Part shown: positions 7,566 to 15,346 of the stretch, piece by piece
How positions within the stretch are numbered: position 1 is the stretch's first letter
Layout of the letters: each line of letters begins with the position of its first letter
Assembly (NCBI RefSeq): GCF_014467015.1
Contig: NZ_CP058559.1
Coordinates: 62,001-126,000, forward strand
Length of the DNA stretch: 64,000 nt
Origin: Alkalicella caledoniensis
GTDB taxonomy: Bacteria; Bacillota; Proteinivoracia; Proteinivoracales; Proteinivoracaceae
Direction: 5' to 3'
Program-made: the position numbers and the translations under genes
Notes under the pieces: generated by a model
The model's input: the letters and a program-made list of their open reading frames with translations, nothing else
Databases searched by the model: none
Told to the model about the DNA's origin: nothing

Positions 7566-9119
7566 CTAACCAAATATAATTAAATCTCTTTCATCATAAA
7601 CCGAGTCATCTCCTGATGGATTAAACTGCGCTCTAGCAAGGGCCATAATCAGGGCCACTATACCATCGATTTTTTCTGAGGATTTTTCCTTATCCACCTT
7701 GATATTTCCAGCTGGGTCTGTCCTGACCACAATATTATCTGCCATCCATCTTAAAACTGGATGACCGCCATGGGCAATTTGTCCACTTAATGTTAATCTC
7801 ATTAAGTCCTTTGTTGGTGGGGACATATCCTTAAATCCCTGACCAAAAGGCACTACTGTAAAGCCCATTCCTTCTAGGTTTTGACTCATTTGTGTTGCTC
7901 CCCATCTGTCATAGACGATTTCCCTGATATTATATTTTTCCCCTAGCCTTTCAATAAACTTTTCAATAAATCCATAATGAACCACATTACCTTCTGTCAG
8001 TTGAAGCAGTCCCTGTCTATGCCAGATATCATAGGGAACTGCATCCTTTTTTACCCTTTGATGTAGGGTCTCTTCTGGTAGCCAAAAGAAAGGGATAATC
8101 TGATATTTATCCTCTTCGTCATCTGGTGGAAACACTAAAACAAAGGCTGTAATATCTGTGGTAGAAGATAAATCCAGTCCTCCATAACAAACCCTGCCCT
8201 TTAGTTCTTCCGGATCCACTGGATAATTACAAAGGTCCCATTTATCCATAGGCATCCACTTGATTTCCTGCTTAAGCCACATGTTTAAACGGAGCTGTTT
8301 AAATAGGGCTAAATCTGCTGGGTCATCTTTTACTTGGTTATAATGTTCTCTTACTCTTTCTATTTGAATGGTATGGCCAAGACTAGGGTTGGCTTTATAC
8401 CAGTTGTTTTCATCTGAAATATCTGCATCGTCTTCCAGTCCATAAATAATTGATAGGAAAGTAGGGTCCACCCTTTTACAATCTAGAATATCCTTTGCCT
8501 TTTGGTGCATCTCCCATCCATAGCCAGAGAGTTTATTCCCGGCTGTTGTGAGATATAAAAAGAGAGGCTGGGTTCTAGCATCTCCTGAACCGGTAGTTAG
8601 CATCTTTGCAAGGTCTGGATTAGGATAGGTCCAAATCTCATCGAGAATAACACAGGAAGCATTGATACCGGATTTTGATTTAACATCAGAACTTAAAACT
8701 TGATAAAAGCTTCCCGTCTTTGGATAGGTGATTCTCTTAGTTGACCTGACAAGATTGGTCACTTTTGATAGGGTTCTATTCCCTTCCACAAAGTTCATAC
8801 TGGTATTAAAGATAATACTGGCCTGCTGTCGATCACAGGCAGCCACATATACTTCAGCATTTGGCTCTCCGTCGGCACATAACATATAAAGGGCAATGGC
8901 TGCGCCGAGTTCACTTTTCCCATTTTTCTTGCCTATCTCTACATAAGCGGTACGGTATTGCCTTGTTCCATCTTCTCTTAAAGTTCCAAATAGACGCCTT
9001 ACCAGATCCTTCTCCCAAGGTAATAATTTAAAAGGCTGACCAGCCCATTTGCCTTTGGTCAGCTTAAGTTGTTCTATAAAATTAATGGCGTGATTTGCAT
9101 GGGCTTCACTAAATGGCAT
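7566..9119 (-). CDS. Terminase large subunit
   Basis: A 517-residue ATPase-nuclease. Walker A-like GKKNGKSELGAA is at residues ~63-74, Walker B with catalytic acid ILDEIW near 160, the coupling-type LYLTTAG near 190, and the RNase H-like nuclease opens with GLDLSSTTDITAFVLVF near 315. It drives DNA packaging with the small subunit and portal. The start has AGGAGGGAGG nearby; a few residues shorter than many relatives at the N-terminus. Confidence 0.97.
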   Translation of the reverse strand: MPFSEAHANHAINFIEQLKLTKGKWAGQPFKLLPWEKDLVRRLFGTLREDGTRQYRTAYVEIGKKNGKSELGAAIALYMLCADGEPNAEVYVAACDRQQASIIFNTSMNFVEGNRTLSKVTNLVRSTKRITYPKTGSFYQVLSSDVKSKSGINASCVILDEIWTYPNPDLAKMLTTGSGDARTQPLFLYLTTAGNKLSGYGWEMHQKAKDILDCKRVDPTFLSIIYGLEDDADISDENNWYKANPSLGHTIQIERVREHYNQVKDDPADLALFKQLRLNMWLKQEIKWMPMDKWDLCNYPVDPEELKGRVCYGGLDLSSTTDITAFVLVFPPDDEEDKYQIIPFFWLPEETLHQRVKKDAVPYDIWHRQGLLQLTEGNVVHYGFIEKFIERLGEKYNIREIVYDRWGATQMSQNLEGMGFTVVPFGQGFKDMSPPTKDLMRLTLSGQIAHGGHPVLRWMADNIVVRTDPAGNIKVDKEKSSEKIDGIVALIMALARAQFNPSGDDSVYDERDLIIFG

Positions 9120-9142
9120 CTGGCCTCCCTCCTTTTTTAGCT

Positions 9143-9655
9143 TTAATCATCATCCTTCTTGTTTAAAAGATCCTCTGCCTTTGGTACATTGAAAAGTAAG
9201 TCTTCCATGGCATCCCCTTCGATGACGTTTCCAGAATTATTAATATTGAGCCTGCTTCTTGCCGATGGACTTAGCCCAAGTTCCGAGCAGAAGTTTCGCA
9301 TCTGTTTTAGATTTTGCTGGGCAATAGATACCTGGGGAATCTGCTGAATATAACCTGAAGCAGTCTTTAAAATGGATCCATGCTTTGATATAAATTCCTC
9401 TGCCTCTTTCCATCTGGCATAGGCCTGACAATACCCAGCAAAGGCTGCCATATCTACTTGAGTCAGTAGCCCCATGGCTTCAAGCTCCTTTGATAATCTT
9501 CTCCATTCCTTTTTAGCATCTGGCTCCAGCCATGACGGGCATTTTGGCGCTCCTTGCTTAGGCTTTGGTTCGTTTTTATTCAGTGGTCTTTTTCCAGGAT
9601 TACCTTCTAGCTCCTTAATAGCTGTAGGCTTTGGTGGCCTTCCTCTACCTGCCAT
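9143..9655 (-). CDS. Terminase small subunit, P27 family
   Basis: A 170-residue protein starting MAGRGRPPKPTAIKELEGNPGKRPLNKNEPKP, the unmistakable P27-family terminase small subunit start, followed by PxCPxWL-D--AK-EWRRL. It binds the packaging site and recruits the large subunit. An ATG nine codons upstream is possible, but its codons overlap the T-run of a terminator; the ATG at 9655 has a GGGGGTGA box and matches family length. Confidence 0.95.
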   Translation of the reverse strand: MAGRGRPPKPTAIKELEGNPGKRPLNKNEPKPKQGAPKCPSWLEPDAKKEWRRLSKELEAMGLLTQVDMAAFAGYCQAYARWKEAEEFISKHGSILKTASGYIQQIPQVSIAQQNLKQMRNFCSELGLSPSARSRLNINNSGNVIEGDAMEDLLFNVPKAEDLLNKKDDD

Positions 9656-9682
9656 AACTTTCACCCCCTTCATTTTCTCCAA

Positions 9683-9705
9683 AGAAAAAAGACCCGGAGG
9701 TCTTC
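9683..9705 (-). terminator. Rho-independent terminator upstream of terminase genes
   Basis: Minus strand: AGACC-TCC-GGGTCT followed by TTTTTT. It would end transcripts coming from the cargo genes at the start of the structural module. Confidence 0.7.
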
Positions 9706-9730
9706 ATTCATCTTTTAGTTTTTGTTTGCG

Positions 9731-9940
9731 TTATTTTCCACGGATACCTTTATAATTGAAGTTCCCTTTCTTTATTTCTTCATTATCTGCTTCTACAGCT
9801 TTTTTGTATTCAGGGTCCTTGGTTTCCTTATCCTTACAGCTCATACAAAGTACGTCTTCACTAAACATGGACATAATCCGTCCACCTTTTAGGCTTCCCT
9901 TGCACCGGTCACAATGTTTCTGACTAAAAAATTTATCCAT
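9731..9940 (-). CDS. Small zinc-ribbon phage protein
   Basis: A 69-residue protein with two CxxC pairs (CDRCKGSL ... CMSCKDKE), consistent with one zinc site, and a Lys-rich C-terminus. Function unknown; such small zinc proteins are frequent next to the early/cargo genes of Firmicute phages. The ATG at 9940 is chosen because AGGAGG lies six bases upstream; a GTG two codons earlier overlaps that box. Confidence 0.7.
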   Translation of the reverse strand: MDKFFSQKHCDRCKGSLKGGRIMSMFSEDVLCMSCKDKETKDPEYKKAVEADNEEIKKGNFNYKGIRGK

Positions 9941-9950
9941 TTTCACCCTC

Positions 9951-10139
9951 CTATTCTACATCCACATATTCCATCAGTACCTGCAAGGCTTCATCATAGC
10001 TCTTGGCTTCAGTTGTAATCTGCCTAGTCATCTCTTTTGCCTTTTCAGATTGCCCTGCTTTTTTAAGGGTTCTTGCAGCAATCCCCATCAGATTAAAAAT
10101 GTTACCGTCTTCCCCTATCAGTCTACATTTGGGTTTCAT
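9951..10139 (-). CDS. Small phage protein (unknown)
   Basis: A 62-residue protein, MKPKCRLIGEDGNIFNLMGIAARTLKKAGQSEKAKEMTRQITTEAKSYDEALQVLMEYVDVE. I recognise it as a recurrent small helical protein of Firmicute phages and integrative elements, without known role. It overlaps the end of the upstream gene (10123), and the next gene starts 11 bases after its stop, so the three are probably co-translated. Confidence 0.7.
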   Translation of the reverse strand: MKPKCRLIGEDGNIFNLMGIAARTLKKAGQSEKAKEMTRQITTEAKSYDEALQVLMEYVDVE

Positions 10140-10944
10140 CTGAAGCACCTACCTTTCTAAATGCACCACTTCCCTCTAAATGTTTTAAAAGGGTCTTTCT
10201 GGTTTCCTTAAACTCCGGTCCATTCATGCCAATTCGTATAAGCCAAGTTCTAAGGGCGTACTTCGGATTGTCATCTTGAGCCTGCTTAAAGGATGCTCGG
10301 TTCAGTGTTTTAGCGTATTCAGCTATAAGGGCCACTAAGTCTTTAAAGGCGGATATCCTTTCATCGCTTAGGTCTGATCCGTAAAGGTAAAAGCTCAAGG
10401 TTTTCTCTTCAAAGTTGATCTGAAGTCCTGGGCATCTTTCAGCACCTAGCCTTTGAGTGACCTTTTTAAGTCCCTCTAAATCTAAGGCTTCTTCTTTATT
10501 TAAATCCTCTGCAAAATCCTCATCCATAAAAGGTTCATCTGTCTCAAAGGCCATCATGATTAATTGCTGCTTGCTGTAAAGCATGTTAAGGATGTTCTTA
10601 AGGCTTGTGGCTGTGTGGTCCCCTATGGGAAGTTTTATTTCTACACCCTCTAGTTCCTCAAGGGTAGGAGCTGTTGCTTCATTTATCCCTTCTTCCCATG
10701 TATTAGGTTCTTCCCCTGCATTAGCTTCTTCTAGATTTTCAGTAGATTCTTCTATTACTGCCTGATTTAAAATTTCATCCATGGTGATGGTCTCCCCATC
10801 TGCTTTTGTAATATCCCCGTGTCTATCGATTGTGTATACTTCAGTTGCTGTTTTGATTTCATAGGCGAAGCTTGGTACACTCAAGTATTTTGGCTTAATC
10901 CCAAAGTGTGCTCCTATTCTTTTGGCCATCTCTTTTCTATCCAT
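10123..10944 (-). CDS. Phage protein sharing a C-terminal domain with the amidoligase
   Basis: A 273-residue protein of unknown function. The N-terminus (MDRKEMAKRIGAHFGIKPKYLSVPSFAYEIKT) looks like a small alpha/beta domain, followed by an acidic linker (residues ~65-110). The last ~45 residues (DNPKYALRTWLIRIGMNGPEFKETRKTLLKHLEGSGAFR) are clearly homologous to the C-terminus of the amidoligase at 12352-13278 (ENPKFSMRTWLNRIGFIGDDFKNCREHLCKHLDGSAAWR). The ATG at 10944 is preferred over 10950 because GGGAGG then has normal spacing. It has its own copy of the shared two-part promoter. Confidence 0.75.
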   Translation of the reverse strand: MDRKEMAKRIGAHFGIKPKYLSVPSFAYEIKTATEVYTIDRHGDITKADGETITMDEILNQAVIEESTENLEEANAGEEPNTWEEGINEATAPTLEELEGVEIKLPIGDHTATSLKNILNMLYSKQQLIMMAFETDEPFMDEDFAEDLNKEEALDLEGLKKVTQRLGAERCPGLQINFEEKTLSFYLYGSDLSDERISAFKDLVALIAEYAKTLNRASFKQAQDDNPKYALRTWLIRIGMNGPEFKETRKTLLKHLEGSGAFRKVGASDETQM

Positions 10945-10984
10945 TTTCATACCTCCCTGCGTTTTTGGTACTTACATTAATCAC

Positions 10985-11030
10985 TCTAAACACAGGATAT
11001 AGCAAGTCATTTGTGAAAATATAAAGCACC
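10985..11030 (-). promoter_or_regulatory. Shared two-part promoter element, copy 1
   Basis: On the minus strand ACTTGCTAT (containing an extended -10, TGCTATAT), exactly 12 bases, then GAGTGATTAATG, about 40 bases before the gene start at 10944. The same layout recurs at 11645-11700 and 13320-13372. Confidence 0.6.
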
Positions 11031-11077
11031 TAAATATCCACTCTCGAATCGTTAATCTGATATTTTGATGCACTATC

Positions 11078-11101
11078 TAAAAAAGGGCTCTATGCCCTTC
11101 T
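11078..11101 (-). terminator. Rho-independent terminator
   Basis: Minus strand: AAGGGC-ATAGA-GCCCTT then TTTT, just after the stop of the 11112-11423 gene. It closes the two-gene unit that starts at 11614. Confidence 0.75.
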
Positions 11102-11111
11102 TTAAGCGTTA

Positions 11112-11423
11112 CTATATTTCAAGACCGGTGTAACGCGGGTAAGAGTACCCTTCTGTATTTACCAGAACCTTCTCGCCGGTGTCGATGTTGACTACCCTAA
11201 TGCATCTGACCTCACCTTCTTGATTGACTCCGCCATCTTCCGCAGTAATCCAATCTTGGTCCTTAAAAAAGTCTTCTGCAAAGTTCCTAAATTCTTCGTC
11301 CTTTAAAATTACTTCTCTGGTAATGGTGTAGGGCTGCCCATTTTGTCCATCTTTAATGGCTTGATGGGTAAGCTCCCTCAGTTCCTTTAAATCACAAACC
11401 TTTCTTCCAAATAACGCTCTCAT
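11112..11423 (-). CDS. Phage protein of unknown function
   Basis: A 103-residue protein, MRALFGRKVCDLKELRELTHQAIKDGQNGQPYTITREVILKDEEFRNFAEDFF ... GEVRCIRVVNIDTGEKVLVNTEGYSYPRYTGLEI. Not recognised. A helical first half is followed by a beta-rich half ending in a conserved-looking YPRYTG. The ATG at 11423 shares its A and TG with the upstream gene's TAA stop (TAATG), and GGGAGG sits nine bases before it, so both genes are coupled. A longer frame to 11501 only overlaps the neighbour. Confidence 0.7.
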   Translation of the reverse strand: MRALFGRKVCDLKELRELTHQAIKDGQNGQPYTITREVILKDEEFRNFAEDFFKDQDWITAEDGGVNQEGEVRCIRVVNIDTGEKVLVNTEGYSYPRYTGLEI

Positions 11424-11614
11424 TATTTCACGCCTCCCACTTTTTTGAAATGCCCTGTTTCTAAAAATTCCTCCATCTCTGAAGGTGTGTAAATCAGGCA
11501 TTCATCATCGCTTTCTTTAATGGGTGATAAGATAAAATCTTTTCCCCATCTTCCTGCGATCTCATATGCCTTTCCACTCCTGGTTTCAAATCTGTCTTTT
11601 TTCTTAATCATCAT
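11423..11614 (-). CDS. Small phage protein of unknown function
   Basis: A 63-residue protein, MMIKKKDRFETRSGKAYEIAGRWGKDFILSPIKESDDECLIYTPSEMEEFLETGHFKKVGGVK, probably a small beta barrel (SH3-like KxGDRF start) followed by a helix. Function unknown. It is the first gene of a two-gene unit driven by the shared two-part promoter and overlaps the next gene by one base. Confidence 0.65.
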   Translation of the reverse strand: MMIKKKDRFETRSGKAYEIAGRWGKDFILSPIKESDDECLIYTPSEMEEFLETGHFKKVGGVK

Positions 11615-11644
11615 TTCTCTGATCTCCTTAAGATTTCTTTGCTT

Positions 11645-11700
11645 TGGGTACTACCATTAATCACTCGAAATCTACATAATAGCAAGTACAATCTTGAGAA
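11645..11700 (-). promoter_or_regulatory. Shared two-part promoter element, copy 2
   Basis: Minus strand: ACTTGCTAT (extended -10 TGCTATTAT), 12 bases, GAGTGATTAATGG. It stands about 60 bases before the start at 11614. Upstream TTCTCAAGATTGT parallels TTCCTCAAATATA of copy 3. Confidence 0.6.
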
Positions 11701-11721
11701 ATGATGATTCTTTTTTTAGGG

Positions 11722-12210
11722 CTATAAATACTTTGGTGGGTGCTTCATAATGGCTTTTTCACTAATGGCTAAAGCATCGTCAATAAACTTTAAATCAAAC
11801 CCTGCAGCTTCATATCCTTCTTTTACCGTTTCAAGATAGCTCCTACTTGGAATGTTAAGATGGATCCTATCAATAATCTTGTCCGTCATAATGTACACCA
11901 TGACCTGAGGGGTTGTTCCGTCTTCCAAGGTTACTTTCACATCTTCCTTTTCATAAAATCTTGGGTAGCCTTCGTAATAGTCTAGAGCCTTTTCGTCTTC
12001 CGGCTGAAGCTCCCAAATGAGTACTGGAACCTTGCCCCCACGTTTCTTTTCAATGGTGCAATAGGCACTGCCCTCTCTACCTTTAAAGAGTAGCCTGTAG
12101 CCTTTTAAATAACCTTTTCCATAAACCTTAGCAGTAGGGCATCTCATGGCCATTTGCTCCAAGTTTAGATTTGACCCATAGGCTGCATTTAATCTTTTTT
12201 CCACTTTCAT
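11722..12210 (-). CDS. Gamma-glutamylcyclotransferase-fold protein (AIG2-like)
   Basis: A 162-residue protein with the GGCT/AIG2 fold signature: substrate loop AAYGSNLN near the start, KGYRLLFKG, and VLIWELQPEDEKALDYYEGYP, the LDxxEGyP motif next to the usual catalytic Glu. Family members cut or cyclise gamma-glutamyl amides. It lies immediately downstream of an amidoligase, and this ligase/cyclase pairing is known from phage and plasmid peptide-modification clusters. The ATG at 12210 is chosen since GGATGGAG lies just before it. Confidence 0.88.
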   Translation of the reverse strand: MKVEKRLNAAYGSNLNLEQMAMRCPTAKVYGKGYLKGYRLLFKGREGSAYCTIEKKRGGKVPVLIWELQPEDEKALDYYEGYPRFYEKEDVKVTLEDGTTPQVMVYIMTDKIIDRIHLNIPSRSYLETVKEGYEAAGFDLKFIDDALAISEKAIMKHPPKYL

Positions 12211-12289
12211 ATACACTCCATCCTTTCTCAAAGGGCCTTTTCTTCCCCTTAGCTTCCCCTGTGTGGGCTTTATACTTAAGATGGAAACC

Positions 12290-12335
12290 CTTCTACCACC
12301 TAAAGAGCGGTTTCCCGCTCGGTGGCTTTAAGGGC
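12290..12335 (-). other. Structured hairpin between amidoligase and GGCT genes
   Basis: Minus strand: GCCACC-GAGCGG-GAAA-CCGCTC-TTTAGGTGG, a stable stem capped by a GAAA tetraloop. No T-run follows, so it is probably an mRNA processing or stability element within the operon rather than a terminator. Confidence 0.55.
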
Positions 12336-12351
12336 GCCGCTTTTTGTTTAT

Positions 12352-13278
12352 CTATGCGGCTGTGCGAAATCTCCAGGCTGCACTTCCATCTAGGTGTTTG
12401 CAAAGGTGCTCTCTGCAGTTTTTGAAGTCGTCTCCGATAAACCCGATTCGGTTTAGCCAGGTTCTCATGGAAAACTTAGGGTTTTCAATCTGTGGCTTCT
12501 TGCTGCTGGCACTCTTTTGGGTAAGGGCCTGGTGGTTCATGGCTAGGGCAAGGACCACGTAGCTTCTTATCTTTCCTGCGTGAAGGTTTGGGTTGTTAAA
12601 TCCCCTAAGTTCAACTGTTCCCACTCCGTTGAAAAGGCTATGAAGGTTTAGAAAATGGTATCTGCTTTGGTGGTAGTGTCTTTCTCTTCTGTCGCTGTAG
12701 CCTTGGTACCAAATGTCCTCAATCTGCTTCATGGTAGTTGGCTTTTTCTTGTTCATTCTCTCCACTAGGCTCTGGTCCATCTTTTTGCAATACTGCATTC
12801 TGCGGCGTTCTATCTGTAGGGCTTCGTATAAAAGGTCGTTTCTTGAGTAAATGATGTTCATAAAATTTCTGATGGATCTTGGGGTGTGGTCTCTGCCGTC
12901 AAGGTGGATGTGAATTCCGGTGCAGTTTTGCTGCCCTGAAAAGGCCCCTGCTTTTCTAAGCTTTCTTATCATCTCTTGAAGGCTTTCTATGTCGTTTTCG
13001 TAGGTTAAGATCGGGCTTACAAGCTCTACGCTGTATTCTTTTGAAGCGGAAACCTTCTCGCCCCCTACTTTCTTTTGGGTGTTGATGCTTCCGTCATACA
13101 TGATTTTCCATTTGCGTCCATCTGGTGCTGTTATTCTAAAAGTTTTGTAGTAGTCATTAAGTTCTTCAATGGTTCCCCCTAAATGCTCTGCTACAATTTT
13201 GGCTGCTTTTCTTCTAGTGATTCCTGTCATTTCAATTTCAATTCCTAGGTTGCTCTTTAAAAAATCTTTATTTTCCAT
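12352..13278 (-). CDS. Amidoligase (Amidoligase_2, glutamine synthetase-like fold)
   Basis: A 308-residue COOH-NH2 ligase. Visible family motifs are GIEIEMTG (metal-binding acid at the first strand), the acid in YSVELVSPIL, NCTGIHIHLDG with paired His, and the C-terminal RYHFLNLHSLF ... TVELRGFNNP with Arg/Glu. Such enzymes form gamma-glutamyl amide bonds on peptides or cell wall. The final ~45 residues are an extra domain shared with the protein at 10123-10944. The GGCT gene downstream likely works on the product. The ATG at 13278 has AAGGAAGGGG upstream; the frame could extend to 13326. Confidence 0.9.
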   Translation of the reverse strand: MENKDFLKSNLGIEIEMTGITRRKAAKIVAEHLGGTIEELNDYYKTFRITAPDGRKWKIMYDGSINTQKKVGGEKVSASKEYSVELVSPILTYENDIESLQEMIRKLRKAGAFSGQQNCTGIHIHLDGRDHTPRSIRNFMNIIYSRNDLLYEALQIERRRMQYCKKMDQSLVERMNKKKPTTMKQIEDIWYQGYSDRRERHYHQSRYHFLNLHSLFNGVGTVELRGFNNPNLHAGKIRSYVVLALAMNHQALTQKSASSKKPQIENPKFSMRTWLNRIGFIGDDFKNCREHLCKHLDGSAAWRFRTAA

Positions 13279-13319
13279 GGTATTTTCCCCTTCCTTGTTT
13301 TGGTGTGTTTCTTTGGTCA

Positions 13320-13372
13320 TGTACATATATCACTCACACCAACTTATATAGCAAGTTATATTTGAGGAAAAC
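13320..13372 (-). promoter_or_regulatory. Shared two-part promoter element, copy 3
   Basis: Minus strand: ACTTGCTAT (extended -10 TGCTATAT), 12 bases, GAGTGATATATG, upstream of the amidoligase. Spacing between the two boxes is identical to copies 1 and 2. Confidence 0.6.
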
Positions 13373-13384
13373 ACTGTATTTTAT

Positions 13385-14647
13385 TTATACATCTTCATTC
13401 TCAGAAGGTTTCTCAACATCACTAATATGAACCTTTTCACCATCACGAAGGACATATACATCCTTATCAGTCCCGACTTGGAGAATGAACCTTTTAACGA
13501 TAACAGTGGCGTATTTAGGATCAAGCTCTAGGGTGTTACAAATTCTATCCACCTGCTCACAGGCAATTAAGGTTGAACCGCTGCCCCCAAAAATATCAAG
13601 GACAATGCCATTAACCTGAGATGAATTCTTTATAGGGTAGCAAAGTAGTGGAATCGGCTTCATCGTTGGATGTTCTCCATTTTTCTTTGGTTTATCGTAA
13701 TTCCATACGGTGGTTTCTGCCCTTCCAGTAAACCATCTATGTTTCCCGCCTCTTAGCCAGCCAAAGAGAATCGGTTCATGGATCCAGTTATATGGACTGC
13801 GGCCAAGGACCAGTGAGTTCTTTTTCCAAATACACACACCACTAAGATGAAACCCAGCCTCTATAAAAGCTTTTCTAAAGTTAAGCCCTTCTGTATCTGC
13901 ATGAAATACATAGATGGAACCTCCGGGTGCTGTATGCTCTGCCATATTTTTAAATGCTGATAGTAAAAAGGCATAAAAAGTATCATTGTCCTGTTTATCA
14001 TTTTGAATCTTAAGACCGCTGGCACTTTCAAAGTCCACGTTATATGGCGGGTCTGTCACCACAAGGTTTGCTTTTTTCCCATCCATCAATGTAGCAACAT
14101 CTTCAGCCTTTGTAGCATCTCCACACATAAGGCGGTGTCTTCCAAGAAGCCAAATGTCTCCTGGCTTTACAAAGGCAGCTTCTTCTAAGGCCTTATTCAC
14201 ATCATAGTCATCATCTTTTGCATCCTTATCATGAACCTGGCTAAAGAGGTCTTCAATTTCTGCAGCATCAAATCCAGTTAAGGTAACATCAAAGTCCTGT
14301 GCTTCTAAATCTTTTATAAGGTCTGCTAAAGCCTCAAACTCCCAGTCGCCTGTTACTTTATTTAGGGCCACATTAAGTGCTTTTTCTCTTTCAGAGGATA
14401 GCTTGACCACCACACATTCCACTTCATCATGGCCTTCCTCTAAAAGAATCTTATAGCGTTGGTGACCACCTACAATGTTTCCCGTTTCCTCATTCCAGAT
14501 GATCGGCTCCACATAACCAAACTCCGTCATGGACCGCTTTAATTTTTCATAGGCTGGATCCCCTGGCTTTAAATCTTTTCTTGGATTGTATTTAGCCGGG
14601 TTAATTTTAGATACTGCCACTTTTCTTATATTCATGTCTTGATTCAC
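13385..14647 (-). CDS. ParB-like domain fused to beta-class DNA methyltransferase
   Basis: A 420-residue protein. Residues ~5-75 are a ParB/Srx-like nuclease-fold domain (INPAKYNPR ... GYVEPIIWNE..GNIVGGHQRYKIL). The methyltransferase follows, with catalytic motif IV DPPY (VVTDPPYNVDF) before the AdoMet-binding motif I (DIFGGSGSTLIACE), the beta-class order for N6-adenine/N4-cytosine enzymes. It probably protects phage DNA from host restriction. The prophage also encodes its own AdoMet synthetase (25112-26332). The GTG at 14647 has GGAGGG at normal spacing. Confidence 0.92.
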   Translation of the reverse strand: MNQDMNIRKVAVSKINPAKYNPRKDLKPGDPAYEKLKRSMTEFGYVEPIIWNEETGNIVGGHQRYKILLEEGHDEVECVVVKLSSEREKALNVALNKVTGDWEFEALADLIKDLEAQDFDVTLTGFDAAEIEDLFSQVHDKDAKDDDYDVNKALEEAAFVKPGDIWLLGRHRLMCGDATKAEDVATLMDGKKANLVVTDPPYNVDFESASGLKIQNDKQDNDTFYAFLLSAFKNMAEHTAPGGSIYVFHADTEGLNFRKAFIEAGFHLSGVCIWKKNSLVLGRSPYNWIHEPILFGWLRGGKHRWFTGRAETTVWNYDKPKKNGEHPTMKPIPLLCYPIKNSSQVNGIVLDIFGGSGSTLIACEQVDRICNTLELDPKYATVIVKRFILQVGTDKDVYVLRDGEKVHISDVEKPSENEDV

Positions 14648-14671
14648 TTTTATCCCTCCGTTTCTTTGCAT

Positions 14672-14703
14672 TAAAAAAGCCCGTGACCACTGTCATCAGG
14701 CTA
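14672..14703 (-). terminator. Rho-independent terminator
   Basis: Minus strand: AGCC-T-GATGAC-AGTG-GTCAC-GGGCT followed by TTTTTT, just upstream of the methyltransferase start. A second AT-rich hairpin (CTGAAAA...TTTTCAG) lies at 14709-14740. Confidence 0.7.
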
Positions 14704-14849
14704 AAAACTGCTGAAAATGCTATCTATATAGTCATTTTTCAGTGTTATATTTACTTAAATTTATGATCTAGTTCATCTATTTACTATTCCTTTTAAAGCT
14801 TGTAACCATGCCTGTTTCATGGGAAACGCCCTCAGCCGATACTTAGGCT

Positions 14850-14945
14850 AAAATCCCTGATATACCCCCCTTGTGATTTTTGCGATTTTTCACAGAAGAC
14901 CCCCGCACGTTGTTGGAAACACAAGGCTGTAGAGATTTAGACCCC
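14850..14945 (-). other. Candidate DNA packaging (cos-like) region
   Basis: Directly after the HNH nuclease gene lies a G-rich stretch (minus strand GGGGGTAGGGGGTCTAAA ... GTGCGGGGGTCTTC ... ACAAGGGGGGTAT) with no credible gene. In many cos-type Firmicute siphophages a G-rich segment like this follows the HNH gene and contains the cleavage site. Placement and composition are the only evidence. Confidence 0.35.
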
Positions 14946-15314
14946 CTACCCCCGTCTTTTTCCTGGACTGTTGCCAAAACCACCATCTTCTTTGGCAGTC
15001 TTCTTTGAATGACAACTTTTACAAAGTGGCTGCCAGTTTCTTTTGTCCCAAAACAGTGTCCCGTCTCCTCCATGGGGTTTAATGTGGTCCACTTCTGTTG
15101 CAGGAGTAATTCTACCAGTTCTTTCGCAGTGAGTACACAGGGGATGCCTTCTTAAGAAATCTTTACTGGCTTTTCTCCACTGATAGGTATAAAGCTTTGA
15201 GCTTTTCTCGTTTTGTTTTCTAGTCATTTCTTTTTTATGTCCTTCGCAGTATCTATCATGGGTTAAGGTTTGACACCCAGGATAGTTACAAATGCTCTTT
15301 GGTTTCCAGGGCAT
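14946..15314 (-). CDS. HNH endonuclease
   Basis: A 122-residue HNH nuclease. Paired cysteines (CNYPGC, CTHC) bind zinc; the nuclease core reads TEVDHIKPHGGDGTLFWDKRNWQPLCKSCHSKKT (the His of DHI, the Asn of NWQ and the His of SCHSKK). Phage HNH proteins act with the terminase in cutting concatemers. Unusually, terminase lies 5 kb away with cargo genes between. The ATG at 15314 is used; an in-frame TTG five codons earlier is part of its ribosome site (GGAGGTGA). Confidence 0.93.
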   Translation of the reverse strand: MPWKPKSICNYPGCQTLTHDRYCEGHKKEMTRKQNEKSSKLYTYQWRKASKDFLRRHPLCTHCERTGRITPATEVDHIKPHGGDGTLFWDKRNWQPLCKSCHSKKTAKEDGGFGNSPGKRRG

Positions 15315-15346
15315 CAAGTTCACCTCCAAATATCATTCTTAAAAAA

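Noticed and set aside
14843-15073. Separate gene overlapping the HNH nuclease
   Set aside because: It is a frame-shifted shadow of the HNH gene running into the G-rich packaging-like sequence, without a ribosome site.
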